Below, in pieces: positions 36,420 through 48,100 of a stretch of 64,000 nt of DNA. Position 1 is the first letter of the stretch, and the number at the start of each line of letters is the position of its first letter. Source of the DNA: Andrena cerasifolii (taxonomy: Eukaryota > Arthropoda > Insecta > Hymenoptera > Andrenidae); the NCBI RefSeq assembly GCF_050908995.1, contig NC_135119.1, forward strand, positions 13,888,001 to 13,952,000. The letters run 5' to 3'. The notes below the pieces were generated by a model. The model searched no databases. It was not told the DNA's origin and saw only the letters and a program-made list of their open reading frames with translations. Made by a program: the position numbers and the translations under genes.

Positions 36420-37343
36420 CAGGGTCATCCGTTAAAACTGCAACCTACGCGAGCGCGCGCGCGAACAGGTGAAATGGCAACAGCGCCTCACGGACGCATT
36501 CCACTACAACTGTGCACCGGCCCCGAGTTCGGAGTGATGCCCGAGCTTCTAGGATTTTAGGATGGTCTCTTTCAAATTAACGTCGCAAAGAGCTATTGAG
36601 AATTTCCCGACCCAGATTACTGCAATCAGGTTTGAAAACAATGTCAACTGGTCTCGTGCCCGTCTCAATTTAAAAAATTTTAGCTACGATAGGGTTGACC
36701 GCGGCGCTATACCCCCGTACGGAGAGATCTTTCGCCACCTGCGTGTAAAAGCCAAAATAATGGCTTATCATTCCAAAAAATGACATTGAAGTTGAGTAGC
36801 TAAAAGGTTAAAACATTCCGACACAAAAATTGTAGAAAAAAATTACAAACACCACTGCAATCAAAGACACGTCCCATTTGTTACCCCTTACGTCCGATCT
36901 ATGCATGCACTGCATTAAGGATAAAATTATAAAAAAAGAAAACCAGACCAACATATTCTGAGGTTTGCAGAACTAACAAATAATTAAATAAAAATTTAAT
37001 TTCTCAATTTATGAAAGTAATGATACAGAAACACCTAGCCTATTATCAAATATACAGTTTGCAAAAGCTTTTTACAGCAATTATGGTTAAAAAATTGATA
37101 AAAGAAAAATTAAGTAAACGTAAAATATTTTAAATTATCCATCATTAAGGGGGAATAATTTCTCCTCGTTTTGCGGCGCAAATTGCGTTCCCATATCTTT
37201 TATAGTTCAAAAGTTATATGAAAAAGGCCCCAAACTCTTCAACCCGGGCCGGTGCATGGTTGTAGTGGAATACGTCCGTGAGGCGCTGTTGCCATTTAAC
37301 TTGTTCGCGCGCGCGTAGGTTGCAGTTTTAACGGATGATCCTG
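36420..37343. mobile_element. 924-bp TIR transposon with ~100-bp inverted repeats, TA duplication
   Basis: TA at 36418-36419 and 37344-37345 flanks termini CAGGGTCATCCGTTAAAACT and, inverted, CAGGATCATCCGTTAAAACT. Pairing continues for about 100 bp (CTCACGGACG.ATTCCACTAC). TA duplication suggests a Tc1/mariner-type element. The interior has a 73-codon open frame (36562-36783, plus) with no DDE motif, so it is probably non-autonomous. Confidence 0.7.
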
Positions 37344-37463
37344 TACACCTACATTAGACTTTTGTTGCACCAGTTTTGTTTACAATTTTCTGTAATTCTT
37401 CTACACCTTTATCTCTCATACTCGTTTTTCAGTCACATAACCCACTTGAAAAATATAAAACAC

Positions 37464-37637
37464 ATGGCATACGTGACAGCGAAAAAGACGGATAAAAAAT
37501 CGATATGCAGAGCAACGTCGTTTTTCATATTTAAAAACTCATTATCCACTGACACATACGCAAGGGGAATAGTCTTTTTACTGATATCATTCAGTTACAC
37601 TGTAGCAGGATATATTGTATTTTACAACCCACTGTAA
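37464..37637 (+). CDS. Small single-pass membrane protein, hypothetical (57 aa)
   Basis: A very good 3' splice site (CTCATACTCGTTTTTCAG, ending 37430, with a long pyrimidine tract) is followed by a 33-nt leader and an ATG in favourable context (AACACATGG). The ORF encodes 57 residues: a basic N-terminus (MAYVTAKKTDKKS), then a hydrophobic segment at about residues 34-52 (GIVFLLISFSYTVAGYIVF), ending NPL. A possible AATAAA lies at 37744-37749, about 107 nt past the stop. I recognise no family. It lies just outside a TIR transposon and opposite in strand to the defensins. The frame continues open upstream of the ATG, which slightly weakens the model, and it may be chance. Confidence 0.25.
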   Translation: MAYVTAKKTDKKSICRATSFFIFKNSLSTDTYARGIVFLLISFSYTVAGYIVFYNPL

Positions 37638-37749
37638 TACAAAAAGCACGTTTACACCGTAAAGTTTATATTTTACATACATTTCCTTTTAATCGCGCCA
37701 GAAACGCTGTGCAGATTAAAACGCAAAAGACGTCAATGGTACTAATAAA

Positions 37750-40060
37750 AGTTACAAAAGAGAGTGGAAACACCATCTAAAATAGTATATTTACTTCTCA
37801 GTAACACCGGTTAGGACTCTTCGATCTTTAATCAAATAAAACAGACGATGCATTTGAATATCGAGCCTATTGCAATATTCACTTTTATTAATCCGAAGCC
37901 TGTTCAATAGTAACTTGTAATAGAGATTTCTTTTATAAACACAGTTTAATGAAATTCCATAGTTAAATGAAATCAGTCCAACGACGTCATAAATCTCCCG
38001 CGAGGGTAAAGTTGGCCGCTAATGTGAAATTCTAAGCATTCCTCGCACGAAATCATACCACAACCGCGAATCGAATTCAACTTTGAAAGCGAATCCGCAT
38101 TTGAAAAGTTTGCCCGTGCCTCCGCCACACAAGTTCCCAGTGGGTGAGATACGCAACGGGCAAATTACGAATTATTTTCTTTCGGACGTGTTTAGAAATT
38201 AGGATTCCCCTCTGCTCCTTACTCTTCTTCTGAAAACTGATTTACCGGCAAATATCGAGAAACACGTAATTTATCAAATTACCGGTAAAAATTTGGCGAT
38301 TTACCGGTAAAAATTGGATGTATAGCAATGTAGCGCATATATATAGCGCATAATTCCGTGGACATTTACTACGTTATCAGTGAAAAAAAAACTTCAAACC
38401 GATTTACCGATTTACCGGTTTGCAATCCCTAGTAGATACTATTTTCTTATTGAATGACAATGCCAATCGATCGCCCATCGATTTTAACTAGAAGAATTCT
38501 AAGTAGTTATGTTCGCACGTCCAATAATTAATGAATAACATCCAAGTACCATCATCCTTGCCAATCGCAACAAAAACATACTGAAACTTCGTTTTATCTT
38601 TGCATAAAAAATCATGCCCATCTCCCTTCCACGATTATCGTGCCAATCGGTACAATAATCTGCGAAACGTTTTAATTTCGACATGCGCAAATACCGTGCC
38701 AATAACGACCACTCTTGCGACCTCGAGTCAAATATTTACTGTTCCAACGGGAATGATATGGACCGATGATTCAGTGCGATCCTATGCTTGGAGCGATGCA
38801 CGTCGACGTCTCCTGTTGAATATGTGTGTGTCAATTCCATAAAACCGTACACAAACCCTCCTTTTGTTAATATATCGCTATCACGAGTACCGTAAATAGA
38901 TTCTCAACGAAATTTATGTTTGTCGTGGACACATTTCCATATTCGACAGTTTTATCTATATCTCTATTAATTGTCAATCAATACGCTGCGATCACCCAGA
39001 ATTTCTTTGAACAAAATAACACGTGTTTCGTGTGCACGCAGGATGATTACATTTCCTATCGTGCATTTTTTAAAAAGTTACGATTACTCTTTCTCGTTCG
39101 TCCTCTCCCGTATCCCCTCGAGCTGTGCTTTTTGCACCCTACCCATGTTGAAATACGAGACGCAATTTAAAGGGTTCAAAGGAACGTTGATGCTGTTGTG
39201 AGATGTAGGTACATAGAACAAAATTAGATGTGCTTGCGGGATGCATTACAACCCAGTGTTGCAAGAGGAATAATTTCTACTTTCGATTCAATTTCTATGT
39301 CGGTTCGGACTTTACTAAATAATCTGCTTAATGGAGGACAGTAGTTGAGATTTAGTATTTTATTGTGCCACGTGATTTGTAATCTGGTTCTTCAGTAATT
39401 CACTGGCAAATAACTGCTGTAGGATGTCAATACCGTTTGCATGATTTGTATGCAGCTAAAATATTTTACTTTTACTGTAATTATTTAGCAGATACATTTT
39501 ACTGTGGGACAATTTTTCCGGATGGATTCCACTCGTCAACGTAATCAGATAAGCAATACCTATCAATCCTTATACCCTTCTTCAAATCTTTGTGAGGACG
39601 TTACCGATAGTTTGGTGAGATTTTCCCGATGAACATTTTTCTGCAGAAAAACAAAGAAGAGAAACCTAAGGACTTTAATTATACGAAAAAATTTGCCCGG
39701 TACTGGACAACCGGTACAGATGGCCGGTACTGCACGACTAGCACGAGGAAAAAGTTTTAGGATTGATGCGTAATATACAAAGCAAATTGCAAAAACCGGG
39801 GCGTTTATGTATATCTAATAGTATAGTCTAAGAATAATGTACGTAATATGGCAAAATTATTTAATTCCCTGAAAAATAAGAAATCAGCTAGGAAAAATAA
39901 CTTTTGTCGTACCACACACCAGCATGAACATTAAACGTCTTAGAACTCTGATAATACTAAAGAAAAAGGAACGTCGCCGGATTATATTATTCAGGACTAT
40001 AGTAGGTATTCATTTGTTTCTTCATTGATAGTGCAGTCAACTAACAGTAGAAGCGAGATC
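37750..40060. other. Non-coding stretch between defensin exons
   Basis: AT-rich DNA. At 38240-38420 there are repeated TTTACCGGTAAA palindromes. At 39690-40080 CCGGTAC motifs recur, suggesting a decayed element next to the pogo-like MITE. I searched both strands here for a defensin signal-peptide exon and found none. Confidence 0.4.
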
Positions 40061-40079
40061 TATTTAGCTTTGGCCGGTA

Positions 40080-40305
40080 CAGTAAATCTCCGTTATGGGC
40101 CCGTTTCTACCTCCCGTTGACAGCTCGGTGACTACCCCCACCATTTCTTGCAAGCCTGCGGACGAGAGTGAGAGGACCCGACGACTAGCGAGAGGAGACG
40201 AACGAGTCGACACAGCCACTGGCCACGCGGAATCATGTCCGCAACCCGCTATGAGCCCGCCGCCAGCCCCGTTCGTCGAGCTCATAACGGGGATACGCTG
40301 TACTG
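40080..40305. mobile_element. pogo/Tigger-like MITE, 226 bp
   Basis: TA at 40078-40079 and 40306-40307 flanks ends CAGTAAATCTCCGTTATGGG and, inverted, CAGTACAGCGTATCCCCGTTATGAG (imperfect). The same terminus type and GAGAGGA...GACGAACGAGTCGAC interior occur in the larger element at 62409-62962. Its open frames on both strands are by-products of GC-rich repeat sequence. Confidence 0.6.
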
Positions 40306-40395
40306 TACAACTCTCCCCCATGCAGCGTGATATCAGGGATAATTTATTTCTGGTTAACATTTGGAACACATTGTTAATAATTTCTTTAAGAATCG

Positions 40396-40401
40396 TTTAT
40401 T
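40396..40401 (-). terminator. Poly(A) signal of the complete defensin gene
   Basis: AATAAA on the minus strand, about 177 nt after the stop codon at 40578-40580. Confidence 0.6.
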
Positions 40402-40577
40402 ACATTTGAGTACTATATAAGTATGTATGGCACTGTGCTCGGCGAGCAAGATTTCAAGATGTATAGTTTTTCAGTATCATATAGAATACCATTTAATTGT
40501 GAGAATCGAATTCCGCATAGAACAATCGAAAATTATAAGTAAACTGCATTCTGTATATCAGTGAATACAAAAATGCT

Positions 40578-41995
40578 TTAATTTCGGCAAATGCAAACGC
40601 CATCTCGGCAGGAACCACCCTTACGACGTTGAGCCAAGCATCTGATGGCACACGCAGAATGGTTGATGCTCAACCACTGTGATTGCCATGAGAGAACGTC
40701 ACACGTTACTCGGCGATGGCGTAGAGGTGGCAATTCCGTAGCATCACCCTCGGCTCCCATTTCAGCATTCATGGCGTTACTATCATCAGCGTCTTCGATA
40801 GGTTCTGAACAAATTTATAGTCGTTATTAATAATCGCTAATACTTATAATAATTAGTCATTTTCAATATACATAAGTATTTATAAACGTAACTATAGGTT
40901 CTTCATATCTGTGTTAGTGTTGCCATGTTCTCTAGATTTCGAATAAAATAGTAAAATATATCAAATATGCACAGACCAGTTCGAGGTTTATTTTCTATCG
41001 TGCATTCGTTTTAACAAATGTAAAAACATTTTTTGTAAATTCTTTTTCATTATTCCTACAACCCACGGTTTAAATTGCAAGTGCAGTTTGAAAAATTCAG
41101 TGGAGCTTTCATACTTTCTCAAGTATGAATGTATTTATATGAAGAAAAAAAAGTTGTATGCTTGGAATGTAATGCATTATTACAACTAAAGAAAATATTG
41201 CTCCTCAAAATTGTATTCTTAACTTTTATGTCATTTAAAATTATCCACCTAATTTAATATAAATTAGAACCTCATCGATCGAGTTTTCGATATTTCTAAG
41301 TAATATGGTATCGTAATTTGATTCTTGAGTTATTTTTTGACACATAAAGCAGAAGACACAGATTATTCATTTGGCATGTTATACTACATTAATTTTGCTC
41401 GTACGTAGTAGTATTGTTATTCTACGTAAGAGCTTGAACGAGCAAAGTTGCTAATTATAACAAAATGAGAAAATGTAATGTTTTAACGAGTTGATTATGA
41501 ATTGCAAACAAAAGGGGATTAAAAATGATGCAACCTTTTATTTTGGCATATTAATTAACGACGCAGTGCTCACCGAATATTACACCACTCTATAATCAAA
41601 CGAAGACCTGATTGTCAGTCGTTCTGTGAATTTAAAAATAGGCTACGGTTATGTAGGTACTTCAACGCTTAATACCTTTCGATTTGTACTAAAATAGTAC
41701 AGTACAAATTCAGTATTAGCTAATTTCAAAGCTTACATATTTAGTGCACACGTTAAAATACTTTTCATCCCTTGTATATTAAGCAACACTTAAAAGAATA
41801 CAAAATTTTATGATATATTATGGATATTCCTTTCCTTTCGCAAATATCAATCTTTTATTTTTCAAATGGCGTAGGCGCGTACACATATTACTTACTCAGT
41901 TCGTAAGTTGGTCCGTCGAAGATTACTTGCGGAGCACTTGCAGCAGAAGCATTGGCGATGGTGGCCAAAATGCAGAGAGCAATGAGAAGCTTCAT
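40578..41995 (-). CDS. Def: Defensin precursor, complete two-exon gene
   Basis: Exon 1 is 41995-41896, minus strand: ATG in good context (GAAACATGA), 33 codons plus one base. Its donor is GTAAGT after CTGA. Exon 2 is 40804-40578, after acceptor TTTGTTCAG. The joined precursor is 108 residues. Residues 1-18 are a hydrophobic signal peptide (MKLLIALCILATIANASA), then a short GPTYEL segment, a lysine made by the split codon, and an acidic pro-region (PIEDADDSNA...) ending RHRR. The 43-residue mature peptide (VTCDVLSWQSQW...VCICRN) has six cysteines spaced C-x16-C-x3-C-x9-C-x4-C-x-C, as in insect defensins. It is secreted and acts on bacterial membranes. A TATA box and two kappaB-like sites lie upstream, as expected of a Toll/Imd-induced gene. 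The intron is 1091 bp. A second mature exon of the same type and phase lies at 33944-34152. Confidence 0.92.
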
Positions 41996-42095
41996 GTTTC
42001 TTTGATCAAAGTCCTGAACGGAACTACAAATGATGCTAATGAATAAGTAACACTCGCTGTCTTCCCCAAGCCCTTTGAATCGACTTCTGTCTGAA

Positions 42096-42130
42096 TGATG
42101 CTCCTGGAGCGAATACTCGCTGCTTATATA
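42096..42130 (-). promoter_or_regulatory. Core promoter of the defensin gene (TATA + initiator)
   Basis: On the minus strand TATATAAG lies at 42130-42123. An initiator-like TCATTC follows with its A at 42096, about 34 nt downstream. This predicts a 5' UTR of about 100 nt before the ATG at 41995. The start site itself is inferred. Confidence 0.7.
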
Positions 42131-42208
42131 CATACGCACTCCTTGAAATCATGGTACTCGATCTTTTGTTGCCCGCTATCCCCCTTTCCTTGCGCATTTC
42201 CGTCCCGT

Positions 42209-42243
42209 GGAATTTCCTTCTGCGACTCGCCATGGGGATTCCC
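42209..42243 (-). promoter_or_regulatory. Two NF-kappaB-like sites upstream of the defensin gene
   Basis: GGGGATTCCC at 42234-42243 is a consensus kappaB decamer, and GGAATTTCC at 42209-42217 is a second, weaker match. They lie about 80-115 bp upstream of the TATA box. A GATA core (minus strand, 42180-42177) sits between them and the TATA box. Clustered kappaB and GATA sites close to the TATA box are the known arrangement in insect antimicrobial-peptide promoters bound by Dif/Dorsal/Relish. Confidence 0.7.
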
Positions 42244-42546
42244 GTTGTAAATAACTGCAGATAGACTCTACAAAGAAGGAAAGTGTGCTCGAGGGAGCAG
42301 ACATTGAGAGACAGGAAATACGGCTGCGATTATAGAATACGGTTCCCCACATCCATCGCCACTGCTAATCATTGGAATTACAAGTCTTAGAGCGATTGAC
42401 ACCTTTCCTCGTAATTCTTTAGTTTCTTCCATACCTGACAAGGTAAGGACACCATGTGGTAAACGCCGATTTTTATGAGCCTTGGCACGATGGATCTATG
42501 TCGAAAATAAGTAAATAGGTGTCCGAGCGTTTCTGCCAATGGGCCT

Positions 42547-42897
42547 TAATAATAGAGATATTTACATGGAAATTATTAAAAATTCCATAGTGGCTGTGGG
42601 GTTTTAAAGGGTAAAAATCCCACACTACCCCGGCGCCTGCGGGAGATTCCCTTCTGGAGGCGTCGAGGTGCCTTTTGAAGATGTCTCCACGTAAAAAAAA
42701 AACTTTATAAATTTTTTTTTATAAATTATTTTTTTTAATCATTTTTTTTTAACTTGGGAAAATCTTTAAAAGGCACCCCGACGCTTCCAGAAGGGGATCT
42801 CCCGCAGGCGCCAGGGTAGTGTGGTATTTTTACCCACTAAAACTCCACGGCCACTATGAAATTTTTAATAATTAACATGTAAATATCTGTATTATTA
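42547..42897. mobile_element. Palindromic MITE upstream of the defensin promoter
   Basis: Arms of about 140 bp start TAATAATAGAGATATTTACA and, inverted, TAATAATACAGATATTTACA, and share GGCGCCTGCGGGAGAT. They are separated by an A/T-rich spacer of about 70 bp (42695-42762). The element begins about 450 bp upstream of the predicted defensin start site. No coding sequence. Confidence 0.75.
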
Positions 42898-42899
42898 CA

Positions 42900-44520
42900 G
42901 TTTAAATAAAGTTTTTTTTCATCGCAGTCGTATTTACAGAAAAGTGGTGGCTAATAACCCTATGTATGCATTTATGAGTTAACAACGTATTTAGTTTACT
43001 TGCTAGGATTACTACGAGTAGATTTTTATTGCAATAAACTTTCACTGACGTGCCAACTTTAATTGAAATAAATTCAAAAATTGAGTTTGACAAGATAAAC
43101 TTTTCGATATATGTTAACTCAAGATTTTTAACTGAATTTATTAAGTACCATGTGACATTATTCTTTCTATCAATAATATCAAAGTTTGTAATAATGTACA
43201 GTACCATTAATTTCAATTTTACTCTCTATTTTTATTAATATTTATGCATTAATTTTTTTTAATTGTAAATTACATCACTACTATCATCTGTATTTTTACG
43301 CCCAAAATGGCTAGGATATTGCTTTTAATATAGTTACATCACTATTCCATATATGAGCGATTCAAATCTAAAATTCGAGAAGAATTGTTAGTTGAATTAT
43401 TTTGCAGTGGCGAAAAAGTTTGTTTATACCGAGGTTGGGTTACGAAACAAAGGTAAATGTTCCTAGTATCTGATCCCTGGCCCTTGACCTGATAGTTGAA
43501 CAGTACCCTTGTACACGTACCATATTGATTTTTGAAACATTGACTTACTGATGATGTGAAAGAATTAATATTAAAAACCGATGGCACCAAGAAGATTCAA
43601 ATGAAAAGTCGCGGTACACGGTGGCAGGTGCATGCAAACAAAAGAAGAGAAAGTAAAATTGATAAAAATCATTCGTGACATATAATGAGTCATAAAATTA
43701 TTGGCGCAGGTAACAATTCGATAATAATAAGAATTTTAATATCCTTCTTCATTAAGAAACAGATAATTTTTGTAATTTTAAAGACCTAACCAGTTGCTTC
43801 TTAATAAAAAGAATATCAAAACTCTTTTGTTGTCTTCTCAATATGCACGTTTCTGTGAAATTCTTTCCTATGCCAACAAGTTTGCGACTCTCTGTATGTA
43901 TGTCTATTCCGGGCTAAGAAAAATGTTGTGCAAGTTGAATTGAATATATTCATATGGTAATTGAACGATTCTTAATAGAATATGAGTGGGATGTAAAGAT
44001 AATTAAGCTTCGATGAGGTGGGAACCCAAATAAATGACCAACAAAATAACAAGAAAAACATGTGCGCCATGTCTGATGCCTATGAAATTCAGGGAATGCA
44101 TTTGTTTTTGCGTGAAAGCATAATGTACTTATCTTTAACGTAATGACGTAACTACTTAGGTACGTTCCAGCTAAAAACTATTCAATTCACGCCGATCGCA
44201 CAAACTGTATCCTGGAAAGTAATCAAGAATCGCAAGAAACTTAAAGGGGACCACATGCCCGCTGCTTCATTGGCTTGGAGCACCCCCCTCCACGCAGCGC
44301 GCAGTAGACGCTATGGATGCTAGCGCTCTCGGACCGCCCACCTGGACTTCGCTGACTTGCAGTATAGAAAATAGCTGCTCAATGTGTTGTCTATATAACA
44401 TTCAACTCCAAATGAAAATTCTAATTTCCAAAACAGCTGTATCCGTTATCTTCGTGCGTTTATACAGTGTTGTAACGAAGGTATCACTTCATATCCAGCA
44501 CACTACAATGTATTATGGTA
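42900..44520. other. Non-coding stretch between defensin and the next gene
   Basis: AT-rich; no splice-bounded coding exon, RNA gene or long repeat recognised. A GC-richer patch at 44250-44345 has no recognisable frame. Confidence 0.4.
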
Positions 44521-44524
44521 TGAA

Positions 44525-44888
44525 CCCTTCGTGGTCACAGCTTCTTATAATCAGAAGTTGGTCACACGGGGTTCACTGTACCCCAGCGTCATTTTTTGAG
44601 TCACCATTTTCGTATTTTTGAATCTTTTAACTTTTCAGTGATAATTGTACGTTCGTAATACTTATACTATCAGGATCTAACAGTCTTTTTCTAGAAATGT
44701 AAATTTTGATATGATAAAATTTGCAGTTGAAAATGAGCGATTCTCCACGGTTGTGGGAAAAAAGCGATTTTTTAATTTTTTAAAATTTTTTTTCTCGCGA
44801 TAAATCCTCTTTGGAAGTCGTAAAGACACGACATTTCAGCTCGAAAATTATTCTTGGGGTACCATACACCCCGTGTGACCATAAAGGG
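44525..44888. mobile_element. piggyBac-like MITE, 364 bp
   Basis: The ends CCCTTCGTGGTCACA and, inverted, CCCTTTATGGTCACACGGGG are next to TGAA (44521-44524, a mutated TTAA) and TTAA (44889-44892). CACACGGGGTTCACTGTACC near 44564 is an internal inverted partner of the right end. No coding sequence. Confidence 0.65.
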
Positions 44889-45184
44889 TTAACACTATGA
44901 ATGACGTTGACGTGTGTCCGCGTCGAGGGATTTGCATCCTGTGCATGGTTTTCACCTGTTTTCGCGTCGATATGCATCAAAATTAGAGTTACATACAAGA
45001 AACTTTCTCGACAGAAGCGATCGACTTGAAGGAGCAGTTCTGAAAAGCTGGCGCCACTTAAAAGTGCTCGGTTCAAACAAAGTCGTTTGTAGCTGAAATC
45101 TAGGAAACGACAAATTTCAAACCTCGAGTACACAATATTATCTGACGTTTTGTGTGTTTTTCAGGAGGGAATTTCTGAACGAGA

Positions 45185-48100
45185 ATGAGGAGGCAGCAGT
45201 CATACAACCCGACCCCGATGCTGGCAAGCGGAGGTAATGAGCCACAGATCATCGTCGAGGAGAGTACGCTGGGGGAAGAAGAAGAGGAGGAACGTAGAAA
45301 CGAATCGCCTCCGCGATGCCTGGATCCAGATTCGCCATCCTTGAATCCTTATCTACTGTCGCCGTGGAGGGAAACCAGGAAACACTCCTTGCCAACTCCG
45401 CAATGCACGTCCGGGATAACCGCATCTCAGGTACCCTCTGATCATTGCGTCAGGAAGAACCCATATGTAAACCAAAACCACATCCCGGAGTACGATAGTA
45501 TATCGTTATTACATTTCACTTATACCTTAGAGATTATTATTTCGAATCGTAGACATGGAAGAGAACAGAAAGATCCTGAGCAATACTTGGACGTACTGAT
45601 GCATATGGAGTAACTGCCTTGATTACTTTTCGAGCAATACATATGCATAGTGCATCGATTCCAATCCTTTCGGTTTGGATAACTTAGCTGAAAGAAGTGC
45701 GCAAAGTGATAGATTGTGGTAGATTTTTGTTACATATCGTCCCGTTTTCCTAACTGTCCGTGTCATCTTTAATTTTGTAAAGCCAACCTCATAATTGTGT
45801 CGTTTATCTTTTAGTAAGTAGAGAAACCAGTACAACAATTTCAGCTGTTTTACAGTTCGTGCTTTTGTTATACATATATTGAACAAAAAAGATTGCCATG
45901 AGAATAGAAACTTGACCACACTTGAAACTTTCCTTCTTATCATACTGATCCACCGTTATTCGAAATTTGTCTCGGCTGTTCCTCCCTTCTCGGTGTCTGG
46001 GCGCTTCCTCGCGATTTGTATTTGAATCGTGCGTTTAAACTTCCCCGGAGAAAAACGTTTGAATCAGAAACGATGGCGACGGGATTTCCAAGGCACATTG
46101 TTGCCTGCTCCTCAGGATGAAACGCGTAGCTGTCCATCGTTAACGGCACTTATCGTCCCATTACATCCACGTTCCAATGTTACGAAGTTAACTGCTGGTA
46201 CAACTGCTCTCATTCAAAACGGGTTCTATCAACAGGTGAGGCGACTCAGCGAGCGCGGCGGCGAAGGATCAGGACCGTCGTCAAGGGAAGCTGCTTTCCT
46301 GGCGACTCTGTATCAAGCGCCGGCCCCCCAGCCTGGTGGCCGAAGGCACTCCGTTGTAACGATTTCCAAAGTGCCGCCGACGCTGTTTGACCGTAATCGT
46401 CGTGAATCCATCGCCGCTTTTCCCCTAGGGGGAGCGACCAGAATATTAGCCGGCCGACGGGACTCGAAATCTAGAATATCGGGCCCGCCAAGCAATAGTG
46501 GGAGCACGCATAATCTTCAGTTAGATATCATGGACGACATTACAAAAATAAAAGCGAAACAGGTAAAAGCTCTATTACATTAACTATATTTGTCTGGTTA
46601 CCGAAGACAGGGCCGAATTAAGATCTTTGGGGACCGCAGCTATCGAAGCTTCGAGGGCCCCCATTGAATGAAAATCGGGGGGGGGGGGGTGTACACAAAT
46701 TTTGTAATTAAACATACAATATAATAAGTAAATCTCCAAAAAATGAAATTTATTCGAAATAAAATTGAATTACATTTGAAACCATAACGAAAAATAATGG
46801 GTTACAAATAAGTAATATTAAAAGATAAGCATCGAGAAGATATTTTAAAATAAACTTTTAGTGCGATTGCTAATTATTTGAAAAGGGAAACAGTAAACAA
46901 AATTTCATTAAATTATTTTTTTACGTGAAACCTCCTTAACTGCAACTCCCCCCCCAATCGTCCGTTGATTCGCCCTTGACTGAGGATACTTACAATCAGC
47001 GTTGCCGAGAGAAATTTCCTCTGAGCGAAGTACTATGACGTCACATTAGCCCCAGTACCACTCTACACCTATCACCTATCTCGCTGGCATCACGTGACTT
47101 GAATTACGTCCCTCCACTACCATACGCTTTTCCCCTTTTTCCCTCGAACCTGGTAACGCTACTTACAAGATGGGTACACAGGGATGTCAGGCAATCCGGT
47201 ACGCGTACTGGCATATATGACGTCACTTGGCTTGAATTGACTTGGCGTTGGCATGACGTGACGGCGTCACCAACGCAAATATACCGTTATTGCTGTAGGT
47301 GTTCCCTTTCATCTACACCGTACAACGTCATATGAGCCTGTACGTCGCCATTTATCCAGTACGTATGGCAACCCTGCGGGTACGCACCACACGGTACATC
47401 GCGCAGTAGTGAGGGCTCCAGTTGCGTATACCTGAACAAAAGATGGCGCCACTGCGCGAGTTCTGTGGGTATAGTAGTGATTAGAGTCTAGGTTTGGCAG
47501 GTTGATTAGTGGCAGGTTGAATACCTATTACTTTTGGATGGCTGGCAACTAAATACATTTCATGGATTCTTTTATTTTTAAACTCTCTCCTTGTCTCCCA
47601 AGTCCTAACAAACCTCACTATTGCTTGGTACACCTATATCTGAGTATTCATAAAGAGAACAAATATTCGGATATGTTGTACTCAAGTACCTATATACTAG
47701 AGGTGTGCGGGTATTTCAGGCTCGAGTCGGGTGGGAATCACGAAAGTTTGTCAACACATATGTTAGTATATTCGGATACCAGTTATTTCGGGACCCGATT
47801 TTTGATTCGGGATCCGACGCTCGATCCAGAATACAATTTTTCCGTCTGGTCTTGTATTTAAACTTCTAAGTTGTGATTTTGCAGTGTGATCGGATGTAAG
47901 AATTTGTAAGCAAGGAAAATATTACACGATGTAACATGTGAAAGAAAAGTAATTGTTCCAATCGGATCCCGAATTATATATTTAATATGTAGGTATTTAT
48001 GTGTTGACAAACTTTAGGAAACCCGGCCCAACCCGACCCGAGGCTCGGGTACACGCACAGTGGGCATACATACATATGCGTACATACAGGGTGTTCGGCT

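Noticed and set aside
40064..40409. Pair of ~100-codon frames on opposite strands
   Set aside because: Both lie across the pogo-like MITE at 40080-40305 and have no domain.
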